This document shows positions 1-11,723 of a DNA stretch of 44,527 nt, one piece after another. Under the pieces are notes generated by a model that saw only the letters and a list, made by a program, of their open reading frames with translations, searched no databases and had not been told where the DNA came from. The stretch is taken from NCBI GenBank assembly GCA_014584605.1, contig JACTMO010000073.1:1-44527 (forward strand), in the 5' to 3' direction. The DNA is from Bacteroidota bacterium (lineage in GTDB: Bacteria > Bacteroidota > Bacteroidia > Flavobacteriales_F > PHOS-HE28). Both the position numbers and the translations under genes were made by a program. Positions within the stretch are counted from its first letter, which is position 1; every line of letters begins with the position of its first letter.

Positions 1-180
1 CCAAAACCGCATGAGACCAGCGAAATAGGCAGGAAATGAACACCAAGAGTTCTCAACTCAACAACCGCGCGGCATCCGTGAGGTTGTTAGAGGTGCCCCG
101 TAAACTGGAAGCTTCAAGTTAAGTACTGGCACTTCTGGGATCACAGTTCCGCAACGGCCCATATCTGGCATTACAAGAAG

Positions 181-450
181 GTGAATGGAGATTGGAAGCC
201 ACGAAAGGCCGATTTGCTCGCGCGGTCGCACGGCCGGTACAATGCCGCTGAAGAGTGTATGATTGTCGCGGGTTACACTGAGACCAGGGCCAAGAAACGC
301 AAGTATTTGAAGGCCAGAGTGGTACAGGTGCCGATCATCGCCAGCTATCTGGACCAGGAGGCCAAGGGGTATTGGGAGTACCCCTCCTCCAACTACGTGA
401 ATATGGCATTGGACTTCACTCTGCCCGATCAAGGGGAGAATTGCCCATGA
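181..450 (+). CDS. hypothetical protein, 5' end uncertain
   Basis: I do not recognise this family. The 89-residue frame starts with GTG at 181, but the same frame stays open back to 91 and the extra sequence looks coding-like (aromatic-rich, KYWHFWDH). A second frame, from ATG 36 to the stop at 120-122, reads MNTKSSQLNN onward and could be the true N-terminus if a base was gained or lost near 120. The product is mixed charged and aromatic, with no signal peptide or membrane segment. The stop TGA (448-450) overlaps the ATG at 447 of the next gene, which suggests translational coupling. It could be the end of a longer, broken gene. Confidence 0.4.
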   Translation: MNGDWKPRKADLLARSHGRYNAAEECMIVAGYTETRAKKRKYLKARVVQVPIIASYLDQEAKGYWEYPSSNYVNMALDFTLPDQGENCP

Positions 451-1280
451 GGCCGAAACGAGAACTTCGGGCCATGAAGTCAAGTGCAACTTTGCTGGCC
501 GTGGGGCTTGGGCTCTTGCTGCATGGCCCGGCCACGGCACAGGTCGAGTCGCGCAAAGCTGCTATCGTTTCGCTGGCCGGTCTTTATGGCGGAGCGGTCC
601 AGTTCAACCACGAGAGCGGGCCTTACGACCTGATGAGCGGCCGCCACGCGATGGGCTATGGCTTGTCCGTGGGTGTTCGGGAACGGGTCTGGAGCGGAAG
701 GCTGGCACTCGGGGTGGACTTGGAGTACGTCCGGCTCCCATTCACTTTCAGATGGCAGATCAACGCCAAGGAAGTTTTTGGTGTTGACTATCCTTCACAA
801 CGGGAAGGTTATTCCCCCGAACGGATGGGGTTGGCGGTGTTCTGGGCCGGCGGTGATCTCGGCCTATCGCGAGGTCCGCAACTACCCTATGTTCATGTCG
901 GCTTTGGGCTGGGCTGGTCCAGTTTGGATTTCTATCCGCGTTTCGGGTCTCGCAGCGTTCAAACCCGCGATCAGCCGGACATCCGCTACAACATCTTCAC
1001 GATGACCTCCGAGCACCGCAACGGCTTCGTGCCTTTGTTGCGCCTGGGGCTGGGCAAGGAGTGGCAGTTCGGGAACACGAACCGCCTTGGGGTGACGGCC
1101 TTCGTGCAGTGGTCGTGGGTGGACGACTTCAACAGCGGTACCTACCTGGCCTATCCGGGCACCACGGCGGAGAGCCGGGGCACCTGGAAGCAGGGGTTGA
1201 ACTACATCGGCCTGAAGGTGCACTACGCCATGGGCTTCGGTCCGGGCAAAGTGCCGAGGCATCTGCGCGGGACCGAATGA
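447..1280 (+). CDS. exported beta-rich (outer-membrane-like) protein, paralogue 1
   Basis: Function unknown. ATG 447 is preceded by a GGGGAG stretch 8 bases upstream and gives MRPKRELRAMKSS; the alternative ATG at 474 gives a more typical signal peptide (MKSSATLLAVGLGLLLHG, cleavage after ATAQ). The mature part is rich in alternating aromatic and glycine residues, as in outer-membrane barrels. Its end (GTW...LNYIGLKVHYAMGFGP, then PRHLR) matches the end of the next gene (GTF...LAYIGFRMGYAFTWGP, then PKWMRR), so the two are tandem paralogues 3 bp apart. Probably a membrane-anchored porin-like or structural protein; the exact role cannot be read from the sequence. Confidence 0.7.
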   Translation: MRPKRELRAMKSSATLLAVGLGLLLHGPATAQVESRKAAIVSLAGLYGGAVQFNHESGPYDLMSGRHAMGYGLSVGVRERVWSGRLALGVDLEYVRLPFTFRWQINAKEVFGVDYPSQREGYSPERMGLAVFWAGGDLGLSRGPQLPYVHVGFGLGWSSLDFYPRFGSRSVQTRDQPDIRYNIFTMTSEHRNGFVPLLRLGLGKEWQFGNTNRLGVTAFVQWSWVDDFNSGTYLAYPGTTAESRGTWKQGLNYIGLKVHYAMGFGPGKVPRHLRGTE

Positions 1281-1283
1281 ACC

Positions 1284-2141
1284 ATGAGCGCCATCCGAAT
1301 GATCTCGTGCGGGACGCTCACCACGTTCCTTCTGGCTTGGTCGTTCGAGGCCGCCGCTCAAGAGCCGGTGCGTGAAGCCTGGACCAACAACGCATTCGGC
1401 CTCTCGGTGGGCCGATTCTGGTCCTTGCCCCCCCGCAGCACCCACACGAGCGGCCCGCCGCGCGAGCTACGGGTCGTCGGGCTTACGCAATGGAACGTGG
1501 GGCTGTCCTACGAACGTCGCACCCGCAAGCGATGGTCATATGGAGCCTTGGTGGATGTGACCCAGCCGTTCTTCGGCATCGAAGCACAGGTGGATGATCC
1601 CGCGCACGGCAACCCGCCGGGCTCCACCACGGCCCGGGTGAAAGGAAAGACCAGACTGCTGCCCGAGCTCTACTATTGGGAATGCATGGCCTTCGCGGGC
1701 ATCCCGGTGCATGTGCGGGAGCGATGGCGCCTGGATGCCGCCGTGGAGGCCGGCATCAACCCGCGATGGAACACGAGTATCACCACCTTATTCGGACACA
1801 CCGCGTCCACGGACACAGGCACGATCGGTGTTTTCGTGGGCGGTCTGGGGGCCGGCCTGGACATCTATCCCATGGTCGGCTTCCGGTTGAACGCATCCTA
1901 CAGCCTGCCCAGCTTGGACCGGCTGATGATCGCCTTGGAAGGGCGCGCATCCGTCACCTCGTTCTGGGATGGTGGCTACAACATGTACGGCTTCACCTCC
2001 AACAGGTCCGAAGGCACATTCTCCGGTCACCTGGCTTACATCGGTTTCCGCATGGGCTATGCGTTCACTTGGGGCCCGCCCCGAAAGCCCAAGTGGATGC
2101 GCCGACAGGAGGCGGCCGGGAGGCCCGTTCCCACGCCTTGA
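1284..2141 (+). CDS. exported beta-rich (outer-membrane-like) protein, paralogue 2
   Basis: The product has 285 residues and begins with a Sec signal peptide (MSAIRMISCGTLTTFLLAWS, cleavage near AAAQ). The body has many Tyr/Gly/Trp beta-strand-like stretches (MYGFTSNRSEGTFSGH, YIGFRMGYAFTWGP). It starts 3 bp after paralogue 1 stops and shares its C-terminal pattern, so a local duplication is likely and co-transcription probable. No catalytic motif is visible. It is most likely an envelope protein of unknown function. Confidence 0.7.
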   Translation: MSAIRMISCGTLTTFLLAWSFEAAAQEPVREAWTNNAFGLSVGRFWSLPPRSTHTSGPPRELRVVGLTQWNVGLSYERRTRKRWSYGALVDVTQPFFGIEAQVDDPAHGNPPGSTTARVKGKTRLLPELYYWECMAFAGIPVHVRERWRLDAAVEAGINPRWNTSITTLFGHTASTDTGTIGVFVGGLGAGLDIYPMVGFRLNASYSLPSLDRLMIALEGRASVTSFWDGGYNMYGFTSNRSEGTFSGHLAYIGFRMGYAFTWGPPRKPKWMRRQEAAGRPVPTP

Positions 2142-2193
2142 TCACGCCGGTCACCACCTGAGGCCCGTCATCGCCATCGGGAACCGACGGCCC

Positions 2194-2201
2194 TATCTTG
2201 G
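2194..2201 (+). promoter_or_regulatory. possible -7 element (TATCTTGG)
   Basis: TATCTTGG matches five of the six fixed positions of the Bacteroidota -7 consensus TAnnTTTG and lies 19 bases before the ATG at 2221. No clear -33 TTG is seen. Confidence 0.35.
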
Positions 2202-2220
2202 TGTTCCATCCCCACCGACC

Positions 2221-3111
2221 ATGTTACCCCGCCTCCTCGTCCTGTCCGCCCTGTTGATGGCCGTCCTGCCCGTGACGGCCCAGATGCCCGACAGCGCCAG
2301 TGCCCCGGTGGTGGCCTACGGCCAGGCCGCGATCGGGGGCCTGGGCAGCACCTTCACCCCGCTCACCCTCACCGAGCTCCGCGGCATCACGGACAACTCG
2401 CGGATCCTGGGCCAGGACCTCAGCGGCCACCAGGAACAGCTGCTCGTGCAGGGCTACGGCTCGGGCTGCATTGCCATGGGTCTCGGCCTCGTGCTGGGGC
2501 GTGTAAAGGCGGACGGGCGGCGCCGGGGTCCTGAACTGCGGCTGGGCTACACCTTCATCCCGGGCGTCACCACCAGCACCAGCTGGTCGCGCACCGACCG
2601 GGCTGCGTACGACACGCTCACCTCCGTGGTCACCGGCCAGGCCTATGCCGTGGACAGCGTGCGCACCAGCACCCTCACCGCCGGGCTTCAGGCCAGCCTC
2701 ATCGCCTTCGATGCCAGCCTGCTCTTCCGCACACGGAACACGAACCGCGTCACCTTCTTCGGCGGCATCGGCGTGCTGGGCGGGGCGGCCTTCAACTCGG
2801 AGATCACCCTGGAGGAGCGCATCGACCGCCGACTGGAAAGCAGTTCGGGCCATGGGGAGCTGGCGTACCAGGAGCTCACCGACGAGCTGCGCAGCGAACG
2901 CCACGTTCAGGGCAACGGGGCCTGGTACGGCGGCTACATCCCCCTGGGGATCGATCTGCGGCTGGGGCGCAAGCGGGGTTTCTGGCGCATGGTGCATCTC
3001 TACCATGAGCTGCGGCCCATGGTCACCTTCTGGGACCTGCCTGGGGGGGGTGTACGCAGCGGTGCGGGCCTGCAGGGCCTCTTCGGCCTGCGGATCGACA
3101 CGAGCTACTGA
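2221..3111 (+). CDS. exported hypothetical protein
   Basis: The product has 296 residues and begins with a signal peptide (MLPRLLVLSALLMAVLPVTA, cleavage after TAQ). I chose ATG 2221 because it begins the signal peptide; an open frame further upstream carries no export signal. The mature protein has long amphipathic beta-like stretches (LRLGYTFIPGV, NRVTFFGGIGVLGGAAF, WYGGYIPLGIDLRLG, GLQGLFGLRID) like an outer-membrane beta-barrel. It is not clearly related to the two genes upstream. Its 3' end overlaps lspA, which converges on it, by 7 bp. Function unknown. Confidence 0.7.
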   Translation: MLPRLLVLSALLMAVLPVTAQMPDSASAPVVAYGQAAIGGLGSTFTPLTLTELRGITDNSRILGQDLSGHQEQLLVQGYGSGCIAMGLGLVLGRVKADGRRRGPELRLGYTFIPGVTTSTSWSRTDRAAYDTLTSVVTGQAYAVDSVRTSTLTAGLQASLIAFDASLLFRTRNTNRVTFFGGIGVLGGAAFNSEITLEERIDRRLESSSGHGELAYQELTDELRSERHVQGNGAWYGGYIPLGIDLRLGRKRGFWRMVHLYHELRPMVTFWDLPGGGVRSGAGLQGLFGLRIDTSY

Positions 3112-3764
3112 GCGGTGTCCCGGGCGGTCGGCGCCTCCTGCTGGCTCTCCGGGGCGGCGGTGGCGAGCGCAGCGTGGCCGGGCCGGAGCTGCTGCAGGAT
3201 GTACATGGCCATGCCCACGGTGATGGCCGCATCGGCCAGGTTGAACACCGGCCGGAAGAACACGAAGTACTGCCCGCCCCAAAGCGGCAGCCAGTTCGGC
3301 AGGCGGCCTTCCCAGAGCGGGAAGTAGAACATGTCCACCACGGCGCCGTGGAGCAAGGGTGCGTAGCCGCCCCCCTCGGGCAGCAGCACCGCCTTCTGGA
3401 ACGGCGTGCTCGCGCTGAACAGCACCCCGTAGAAGGTGCTGTCGATGATGTTGCCCAGCGCGCCCGCCAGGATCAGGGACAGGCTCGTCACCAGCCATCC
3501 GGAAGCCCCCTTGCGTACGGCGTTGCGGATGATCAGCGCGATCACCACCACCGCAGCGATGCGGAACAGGGTGAGCAGCAGCTTGCCCTTGTCGCCGCCG
3601 AACTCCAGCCCGAAGGCCATGCCCCGGTTCTCGATGAAATGCAGATAGCCCTTGCTCCCCAGGATGGAGATGGCACTGTCGTAATAGAAGGTGAGCTTCA
3701 CCCACACCTTCAGCACCTGGTCCGCCAGCAGGACCAGGGCGATGATCAGCATCGCTCGCTTCAC
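3105..3764 (-). CDS. lspA: lipoprotein signal peptidase (signal peptidase II)
   Basis: LspA is the inner-membrane aspartic protease that removes the signal peptide of prolipoproteins after lipid attachment. The 219-residue protein has several membrane helices and the family blocks: LLADQ (Asp15), ENRGMAFG (45-52), GALGNIID (101-108), VVDMF with Asp144 and FNLADAAI with Asp178. Asp144 and Asp178 are the expected catalytic pair. It is longer than the typical ~160 residues because of an insertion around 110-165 and a C-terminal Ala/Gln-rich tail. It lies 25 bp after the dksA-like gene in the same direction and may be co-transcribed with it and ileS. The lipobox-bearing RND adaptor in this window is a plausible client. 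Confidence 0.95.
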   Translation of the reverse strand: MKRAMLIIALVLLADQVLKVWVKLTFYYDSAISILGSKGYLHFIENRGMAFGLEFGGDKGKLLLTLFRIAAVVVIALIIRNAVRKGASGWLVTSLSLILAGALGNIIDSTFYGVLFSASTPFQKAVLLPEGGGYAPLLHGAVVDMFYFPLWEGRLPNWLPLWGGQYFVFFRPVFNLADAAITVGMAMYILQQLRPGHAALATAAPESQQEAPTARDTAQ

Positions 3765-3789
3765 GCCCTCGGGGTTGATGCCCGGGCGA

Positions 3790-4809
3790 TCAGCTGCCCA
3801 TCTGCTGCTTGGCCTCGATGCTCAGGGTGGCGTGCGGCACCAGGCGCAGGCGCTCCTTGCTGATGAGGCGGCCGGTGACCCGGCAGATGCCGTAGGTCTT
3901 GTTACGGATGCGCAGCAGGGCGTCCTCCAGGTGCTTGATGAACTTCTCCTGGCGGGCGGCGAGCTGGGCGGTCTCCTCGCGGCTCAGCGTCTCGCTGCCG
4001 TCCTCGATCATCTTGAAGGAGGGGCTGGTGTCGTCCGTGCCGTTGTTGTCGGTGTTGGCCAGCGTCTGTTTCAGGAGGTCGTAGTCCTTGCGGGCCTCCT
4101 CGAGCTTCTTGAGGATGATCTGCTTGAACTCGTCGAGCTCCTCGTCGCTGTACCGTGTTTTGTCCGCAGATTCCAGTGTGGACACCTGCTTTTTAACGAT
4201 CGGGGCGGCCTTGGGCATCACGGGTGCGCCGCTGATGCGCACCACGGGTGCGCTGGAACGTTCCTCTTTGGCGACCGCAGGCTTGGTGGTCTTGGGCTTG
4301 GGCTTGGGCTTGGGCTTGGGCTCCGGTTTGGGCGCTGGGGCCTTGACCGCCGGGGCCGGCTTGGGGGCGGCTGCCGCTTTGGGGGCCGGGGCGGGCTTGG
4401 GGGCGGGTGCCTTGGCCACCGGCTTGGGGGCCGGGGCCTTGCTCACCGGTTTGGGCGCGGGCGCCTTGGCCGCAGGTTTGGGCGCGGGTTTCTTGGCGAT
4501 GGGCTTGGCCACGGGCTTCTTGGCCACGGGCTTGGGGGCGGTTTTCTTCACGGGCTTGGCGGCGGGCTTGGTCGCCTTCTTGACAGCGGGTTTCGGGGCC
4601 GCCTTCTTCACGAGCTTCACCACCTTTTTGACCGCCGGCTTCGGAGCCGCCTTCTTCGTCGGCTTCACGGGCTTCTTCGGCGCAGCCTTGGCCACGGCCT
4701 TGCGGGGCGCCGGCTTGGCGGACTTTCCCGCTTTGGCGGAACCCTTTGGCTTGACGGGCTTGGCGGCCATTTTCTTCGCCGCAGGTTTGGGGGTGGGTTT
4801 CTTGGCCAT
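3790..4809 (-). CDS. DksA/TraR-family protein with long histone-H1-like Lys/Ala/Pro tail
   Basis: Residues about 219-339 match the DksA/TraR family, which binds RNA polymerase through its secondary channel: an acidic, helical coiled-coil part (YSDEELDEFKQIILKKLEEA) and the end GICRVTGRLISKERL...ATLSIEAK. Only one of the four zinc-finger cysteines remains, as in many Bacteroidota homologues. Residues 1 to about 190 are almost entirely Lys, Ala, Pro and Val in PKPAAKK-type repeats, resembling eukaryotic histone H1 tails and bacterial histone-like tails; non-specific DNA binding is inferred. An AGGAGG ribosome site sits 6 bases before the ATG, unusual for this phylum. The normal family length is 120-150, so the tail more than doubles it. 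Confidence 0.85.
   Translation of the reverse strand: MAKKPTPKPAAKKMAAKPVKPKGSAKAGKSAKPAPRKAVAKAAPKKPVKPTKKAAPKPAVKKVVKLVKKAAPKPAVKKATKPAAKPVKKTAPKPVAKKPVAKPIAKKPAPKPAAKAPAPKPVSKAPAPKPVAKAPAPKPAPAPKAAAAPKPAPAVKAPAPKPEPKPKPKPKPKTTKPAVAKEERSSAPVVRISGAPVMPKAAPIVKKQVSTLESADKTRYSDEELDEFKQIILKKLEEARKDYDLLKQTLANTDNNGTDDTSPSFKMIEDGSETLSREETAQLAARQEKFIKHLEDALLRIRNKTYGICRVTGRLISKERLRLVPHATLSIEAKQQMGS
4260..4806 (-). repeat. low-complexity Lys/Ala/Pro codon repeats in the dksA-like gene
   Basis: The 5' half of the dksA-like gene is built of imperfect tandem units encoding AAPKP, KKPVAKP, KAPAPKP and finally PKPKPKPKPK (around 4297-4320). The units are short and imperfect, so length variation by slippage between strains is likely. 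Confidence 0.8.
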
Positions 4810-4834
4810 GGCGACCCTCCTGTTTTAAGGTCCG

Positions 4835-4842
4835 CGAATATA
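4835..4842 (-). promoter_or_regulatory. possible -7 element (TATATTCG) for the dksA-like gene
   Basis: On the minus strand TATATTCG matches TAnnTTTG except for one base, 25 bases before the ATG (4809), in the 46-bp gap after ileS. It would give the dksA-like gene its own promoter. The mscS gene has the similar TACATTCG. Confidence 0.4.
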
Positions 4843-4855
4843 CGCCCCCGCACCG

Positions 4856-8334
<3,479 letters not shown>

Positions 8335-8338
<4 letters not shown>

Positions 8339-9546
8339 CGTAGTATCTCGTTCGGTCGGCGACGGATGAAGTCCGCCAGCATGGGCACGGCAAAGGAGTA
8401 CTTGCCATGCCTGTTCTTGAAGATCAAGCCTTGTTCGGCCAGTGCGCCGAGCATCTGGTTCACGTGGCTCGGACTGAACGGCTTGCCCTCCAGTTTCTTG
8501 GACGCTTCACTGATCTCCTGCACCGTGAACTCGTCATCGGCCGCCTCCAGCGAGGCGATGATGGAAAGGAGCTCCCGTTGCCGGTCGGTGACCTTGTTCC
8601 AACGCCCGGAGAAGAAATCGCCGTCCAGCTTGCGGGCGATGTGCGCCACGGTCACATCCGGCCTCGGCACCCCATCGCTGTGGCCGAGATAGACCTCGAA
8701 CATCTCGTAGCAGATGAACTGGATGAAGTAGGGATAGCCACCGGAACGGTTCGCGATCTCATCCACCGCAGGTTGCGTGAAGGAGACAGGGCATTGGTCG
8801 TCGGCGATCGGGCGAACGATGGCGTCCCTGCGGTCGTGCTGGTCCAGCTTGTTCAGCGTGATCACCTTGAACATGCGCTCGGCGAAGGTCCGCGCCTCCA
8901 CCAGCTTGGGGAAGAGCGTGGGCAGGCCGGTGAGCACCAGCATGATGGGGATGCCCTTGCGCTGGATCGATTGGAAAACGTCCAACAGGAGCGACAACGG
9001 GTACTGGTCCTTGTCCGAACGGTCGGCCAGGTTCTGTGCTTCGTCGTAGGCGAGCACGATGCCTTTGACCCCGCTCTGCCGCACAACCTGCCAGGTGGCC
9101 TCCAGCACCGCCTTGATCTTGTCAGAGACCAATCCCGGTGTGGACCGGTAGAGCGTCTCCATCAAGGCATGGTCGAAGGTGATCGAACGCTCCTCCCGCT
9201 GGGGAAGGAACCCGATGCCCTCGATGACCTGCCGATCCACCTCGAACTGGCTGGTGAGCACGGACAGGTCGGTGATCAACCGCTGCGCCAGCTTCTCCTC
9301 GGAGATGTTGATCACCTCCGAAAGTTCATTCCCGGTCCAAAGCCATCCTCGTTGCCGGGCCGCCGCTTTCAAAGCCCCTTCGAGCAGCACTGTTTTACCC
9401 ACTCCGCGCAGGCCGGTCAGGACCAGGTTGGTGAGGATGACCGGTTGAGCAAGCAACCGCTCGAATTCCTGGATCTCCGCCGTCCGGCCAGCGAGAAAGG
9501 GCGGTGGGTGCCCGGCTCCAGGGCGGAAGGGATTAAGGAAGGTCAT
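8335..9546 (-). CDS. AAA+ ATPase (archaeal-type, Orc1/Cdc6-like) with C-terminal winged helix
   Basis: A 403-residue P-loop ATPase: Walker A GLRGVGKT (45-52), Walker B GIVLAYDEAQ (162-171), a sensor-1-like strand MLVLTGLP, and a C-terminal winged-helix-like part (about 295-395, EFTVQEISEASKKL...HVNQMLGALAEQGLIFKNRHGKYSFAVP). This is the layout of the archaeal-ATPase/Cdc6-like family found as scattered single genes in bacteria; the biological role is usually unknown. I chose ATG 9546 because a perfect -7 box lies 21 bases upstream. The stop overlaps the ileS start (ATGA), so ileS translation may be coupled to it. A diverged copy of the ileS 5' end lies beyond its promoter (9639-9675), which suggests the gene arrived by insertion. 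Confidence 0.85.
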
Positions 9547-9567
9547 TGCCCGATGGGGTAACGGGCG

Positions 9568-9594
9568 CAAACATAACCAAGCTTATAGATACAA
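9568..9594 (-). promoter_or_regulatory. Bacteroidota-type promoter of the ATPase gene
   Basis: Minus strand: -33 TTG (9592-9594), 16 bases, then TATGTTTG (9568-9575), an exact TAnnTTTG. The region is AT-rich against a GC-rich background. The -7 box ends 21 bases before ATG 9546. It probably drives both the ATPase gene and ileS. Confidence 0.7.
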
Positions 9595-9638
9595 CTAAAT
9601 TTAGAACACCATCATTCTCGCCCTAAATTTTCTCGACA

Positions 9639-9675
9639 ACCTTGGGCAGGTCGAGCGCATCATACTGCTGTAAAC
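9639..9675 (-). pseudogene. remnant/duplicate of the ileS 5' coding end
   Basis: Matches ileS 8283-8319 at 32 of 37 bases in the same orientation, including an exact 18-base run (ACCTTGGGCAGGTCGAGC on the plus strand). On the minus strand it reads QYDALDLPKVVEKI then a stop, against QYDELDLPKVAEEV in IleS. In the same frame the remnant is preceded by MMYRCLQ, so it could still be translated as a short peptide. The changes include amino-acid replacements, so the copy is old or came from another ileS allele. Confidence 0.65.
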
Positions 9676-9755
9676 ACCTGTACATCATGGTTTTATACCG
9701 GGGTCGCCGAAGTCGCGGGGCCACCCGGGATCAGCTTGGGCGCATGTTGCCGTCC

Positions 9756-10253
9756 TCAGGGCCGGCAGGAGAGCGTGGACCTGCACTCCACCAATGGTTC
9801 GTTCTCCACCAGGACCGGGACATAGATGCGCTCGGCGAGCGCACGGCCGCGGCGGTCGTATCGCTTCCATATCCCTGTCTTCACCCCATCGTGGAACATG
9901 CCGCTGCTCTCCAGTCGCCCGCTCGGATAATAGAAGTTGAAGAGACCTTCGGCGATGCTGAGCTGCTCATCCGCGAACTGCCCGGACATGACCAGGATGC
10001 CCTCTACGGCCGTATAGACCTGCACGCCCCAGCCCTCGTCGGTGCGACGGGCCACACGCAGGAACAAGCTGGAGGGTTTTTCGAGCGTCGGGTCGACCAG
10101 GCCCACCAGGTCGTACCGCACCTCTCCATCCGTCAAGCTCGTCCGGTCGCTGGCCAGCATGATCGCGGCTTTGCCCACATCGTCCCGCTGGGCGTGGGCT
10201 GGGGTGTTCGCCAGCATGCTGGCGCACACGGTGAGAAGAATCGGGGTACGCAT
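9756..10253 (-). CDS. exported MORN/YwqK-like hypothetical protein
   Basis: The product has 165 residues with a signal peptide (MRTPILLTVCASMLANTPAH, cleavage after HAQ). Around residues 100-135 it has a MORN-type unit, FNFYYPSGRLESSGMFHDGV then GIWKRYDRRGR, as in the repeat proteins annotated YwqK-like. A single clear unit is not enough to assign a function. A possible -7 element (CAGCTTTG, 10293-10300) lies 39 bases upstream. It follows the SQR gene in the same direction after 107 bp; the gap holds an inverted repeat with arms ATACCC and GGGTAT (10323-10340). Confidence 0.65.
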   Translation of the reverse strand: MRTPILLTVCASMLANTPAHAQRDDVGKAAIMLASDRTSLTDGEVRYDLVGLVDPTLEKPSSLFLRVARRTDEGWGVQVYTAVEGILVMSGQFADEQLSIAEGLFNFYYPSGRLESSGMFHDGVKTGIWKRYDRRGRALAERIYVPVLVENEPLVECRSTLSCRP

Positions 10254-10360
10254 GGCATCACACCTGTTGCTGGTTGGTCGCTCAGGGTACTCCAAAGCTG
10301 GAGCCGCCGTAAGGACAAGTCCATACCCACGATCGGGTATTTCGCGGGCCTTGCTCCGGC

Positions 10361-11629
10361 CTACATGGTCCCCTTCAGCATCCGGTTCCAGTACAGCCAG
10401 GGCAGCACGTACTTCTTGAGCACCCACATGCTCCACAGGGGCTTGCCGGTGTCGACCAACTTGCTCAGGAGCGGGTCGCTGTCGCGCACGTTGTCGTACT
10501 TGAACTCGGCCAGGAGCATCCTCCCGTAACCGGTCACCAGCGGGCAACTGCTGTAGCCGCTGTACCGTTCCTTGCTGAGCGCCCCGTCCTGGACGCGTTG
10601 CAGGATGTTGGCCACCACCACGGGCGCCTGCTTGCGGATGGCCGCACCGGTCTTGGCGGTGGGCAGTGCCGCCACATCGCCCAGGCCGAAGATGTTCGGA
10701 TAGCGCTTGTGCTGCAGGGTGTGGATGTCCACCTCGAGCCAGCCTTTGTTGGGGCCCTCGGCGTAGGCCAGCGGAGAGTGCCGCACGAAGTCGGGCGCAC
10801 CTTGCGGTGGGGCCAGGTGCAGCATGTCGTACTTCATCACGATGGTGCCGTCGCCTTCGATCCTCTGCGGAAGGCCCTGCTCCCCGATGAGCGCGCGGGG
10901 ATCATCGCCCGGTCCGTTCCACTTGAAATGGACCTCCTGCTTCCCCGGGTCGATGCGGACCGGGCTGTGGAAGGTCTTCAGGATGATCTCCTTCTTGCGG
11001 ACCACGTCCTCCAGTGCGGCACGGAAGGGCTGCACGCCGAAGATCACCGAGCCGGGTGTGGCGAACACGAGCCTGGTCCTGCCGCGCACACCACGCCGGC
11101 GGAAGAGCTCGTCCGCCAGATAGGCGGCTTTTTGGGGCGCTCCGCCGCATTTGATGGGCGTGGCCGGCTGGGTGAAGAGGGCCACACCACCCTGGAAGCT
11201 CTCCAGCACGCGCCGGGTCTTCTCGGGGTCGATGTAGTTGCTGCAGACCCGGTCCGTGGCGAGGGCTTCGCGCAGGCCGGGCATGGCATCGATGTCCAGC
11301 TTGATGCCGGGGCACACCACCAGGTGGTCGTACGTGTAGGCGTGGCCGTTGCTGGTACGCACGGTATTCGCCTCGGGTTCGAAAAGGGCGGCGGCCTCGC
11401 GCAACAGGTCCACCCCCGCAGGTACCACGGCGGCCTCGTCGCGACGGGTGTCCTGCATGGCGTAGGTGCCCCCGCCCACGAGGGTCCATGCCGGCTGGTA
11501 CCAGTGATCGCGGGCCGGGTCCAGGATGGCCATGCGGAGCTTGCGGGACCTTCGGCGCAGCTGTGCGGCGGTCATGATGCCGGCGGTGCCGCCACCGATG
11601 ATCAGCACTTGGTAGTGGGCTTTGGCCAT
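10361..11629 (-). CDS. sqr: sulfide:quinone oxidoreductase-like FAD flavoprotein
   Basis: SQR oxidises sulfide to sulfane sulfur or polysulfide and passes the electrons to membrane quinone. The 422-residue protein has the FAD-binding VLIIGGGTAG (8-17), the two redox cysteines Cys161 (TPIKCGGAPQKA) and Cys362 (SSCPLVTGYG), the second FAD block IFGLGDVAALPTAKTGAA (313-330), and a C-terminal amphipathic, aromatic end (VLKKYVLPWLYWNRMLKG) for membrane association. The pattern fits the type II (mitochondrial-like) group. I chose ATG 11629; an in-frame ATG at 11641 adds four residues. A TGAC-N4-GTCA dyad lies 52 bases upstream, suggesting control by a CRP/FNR-family regulator. The protein may serve sulfide use or detoxification next to complex I in the same quinone pool. 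Confidence 0.88.
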   Translation of the reverse strand: MAKAHYQVLIIGGGTAGIMTAAQLRRRSRKLRMAILDPARDHWYQPAWTLVGGGTYAMQDTRRDEAAVVPAGVDLLREAAALFEPEANTVRTSNGHAYTYDHLVVCPGIKLDIDAMPGLREALATDRVCSNYIDPEKTRRVLESFQGGVALFTQPATPIKCGGAPQKAAYLADELFRRRGVRGRTRLVFATPGSVIFGVQPFRAALEDVVRKKEIILKTFHSPVRIDPGKQEVHFKWNGPGDDPRALIGEQGLPQRIEGDGTIVMKYDMLHLAPPQGAPDFVRHSPLAYAEGPNKGWLEVDIHTLQHKRYPNIFGLGDVAALPTAKTGAAIRKQAPVVVANILQRVQDGALSKERYSGYSSCPLVTGYGRMLLAEFKYDNVRDSDPLLSKLVDTGKPLWSMWVLKKYVLPWLYWNRMLKGTM

Positions 11630-11678
11630 GGTGCCCTTCATTGTGGCGGCGAAGGTCGGCAGGCCCGGGCGTACGGAG

Positions 11679-11694
11679 GGTGACGTCCGTCACC
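11679..11694. promoter_or_regulatory. dyad GGTGAC-N4-GTCACC upstream of SQR
   Basis: A perfect 6-base inverted repeat with a 4-base centre, centred about 57 bases before the SQR start. The TGAC-N4-GTCA core is the layout of CRP/FNR-superfamily operators (HcpR-like). A second copy of the core lies before the next gene (13420-13431). Confidence 0.5.
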
Positions 11695-11723
11695 GGACCG
11701 CGTCGATCGACCGTCGGCGGCGC

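Noticed and set aside
10323..10340. ATACCC/GGGTAT inverted repeat as a terminator after SQR
   Set aside because: No T-run follows on the minus strand and the loop is 6 bases; kept only as a note in the MORN-like gene entry.
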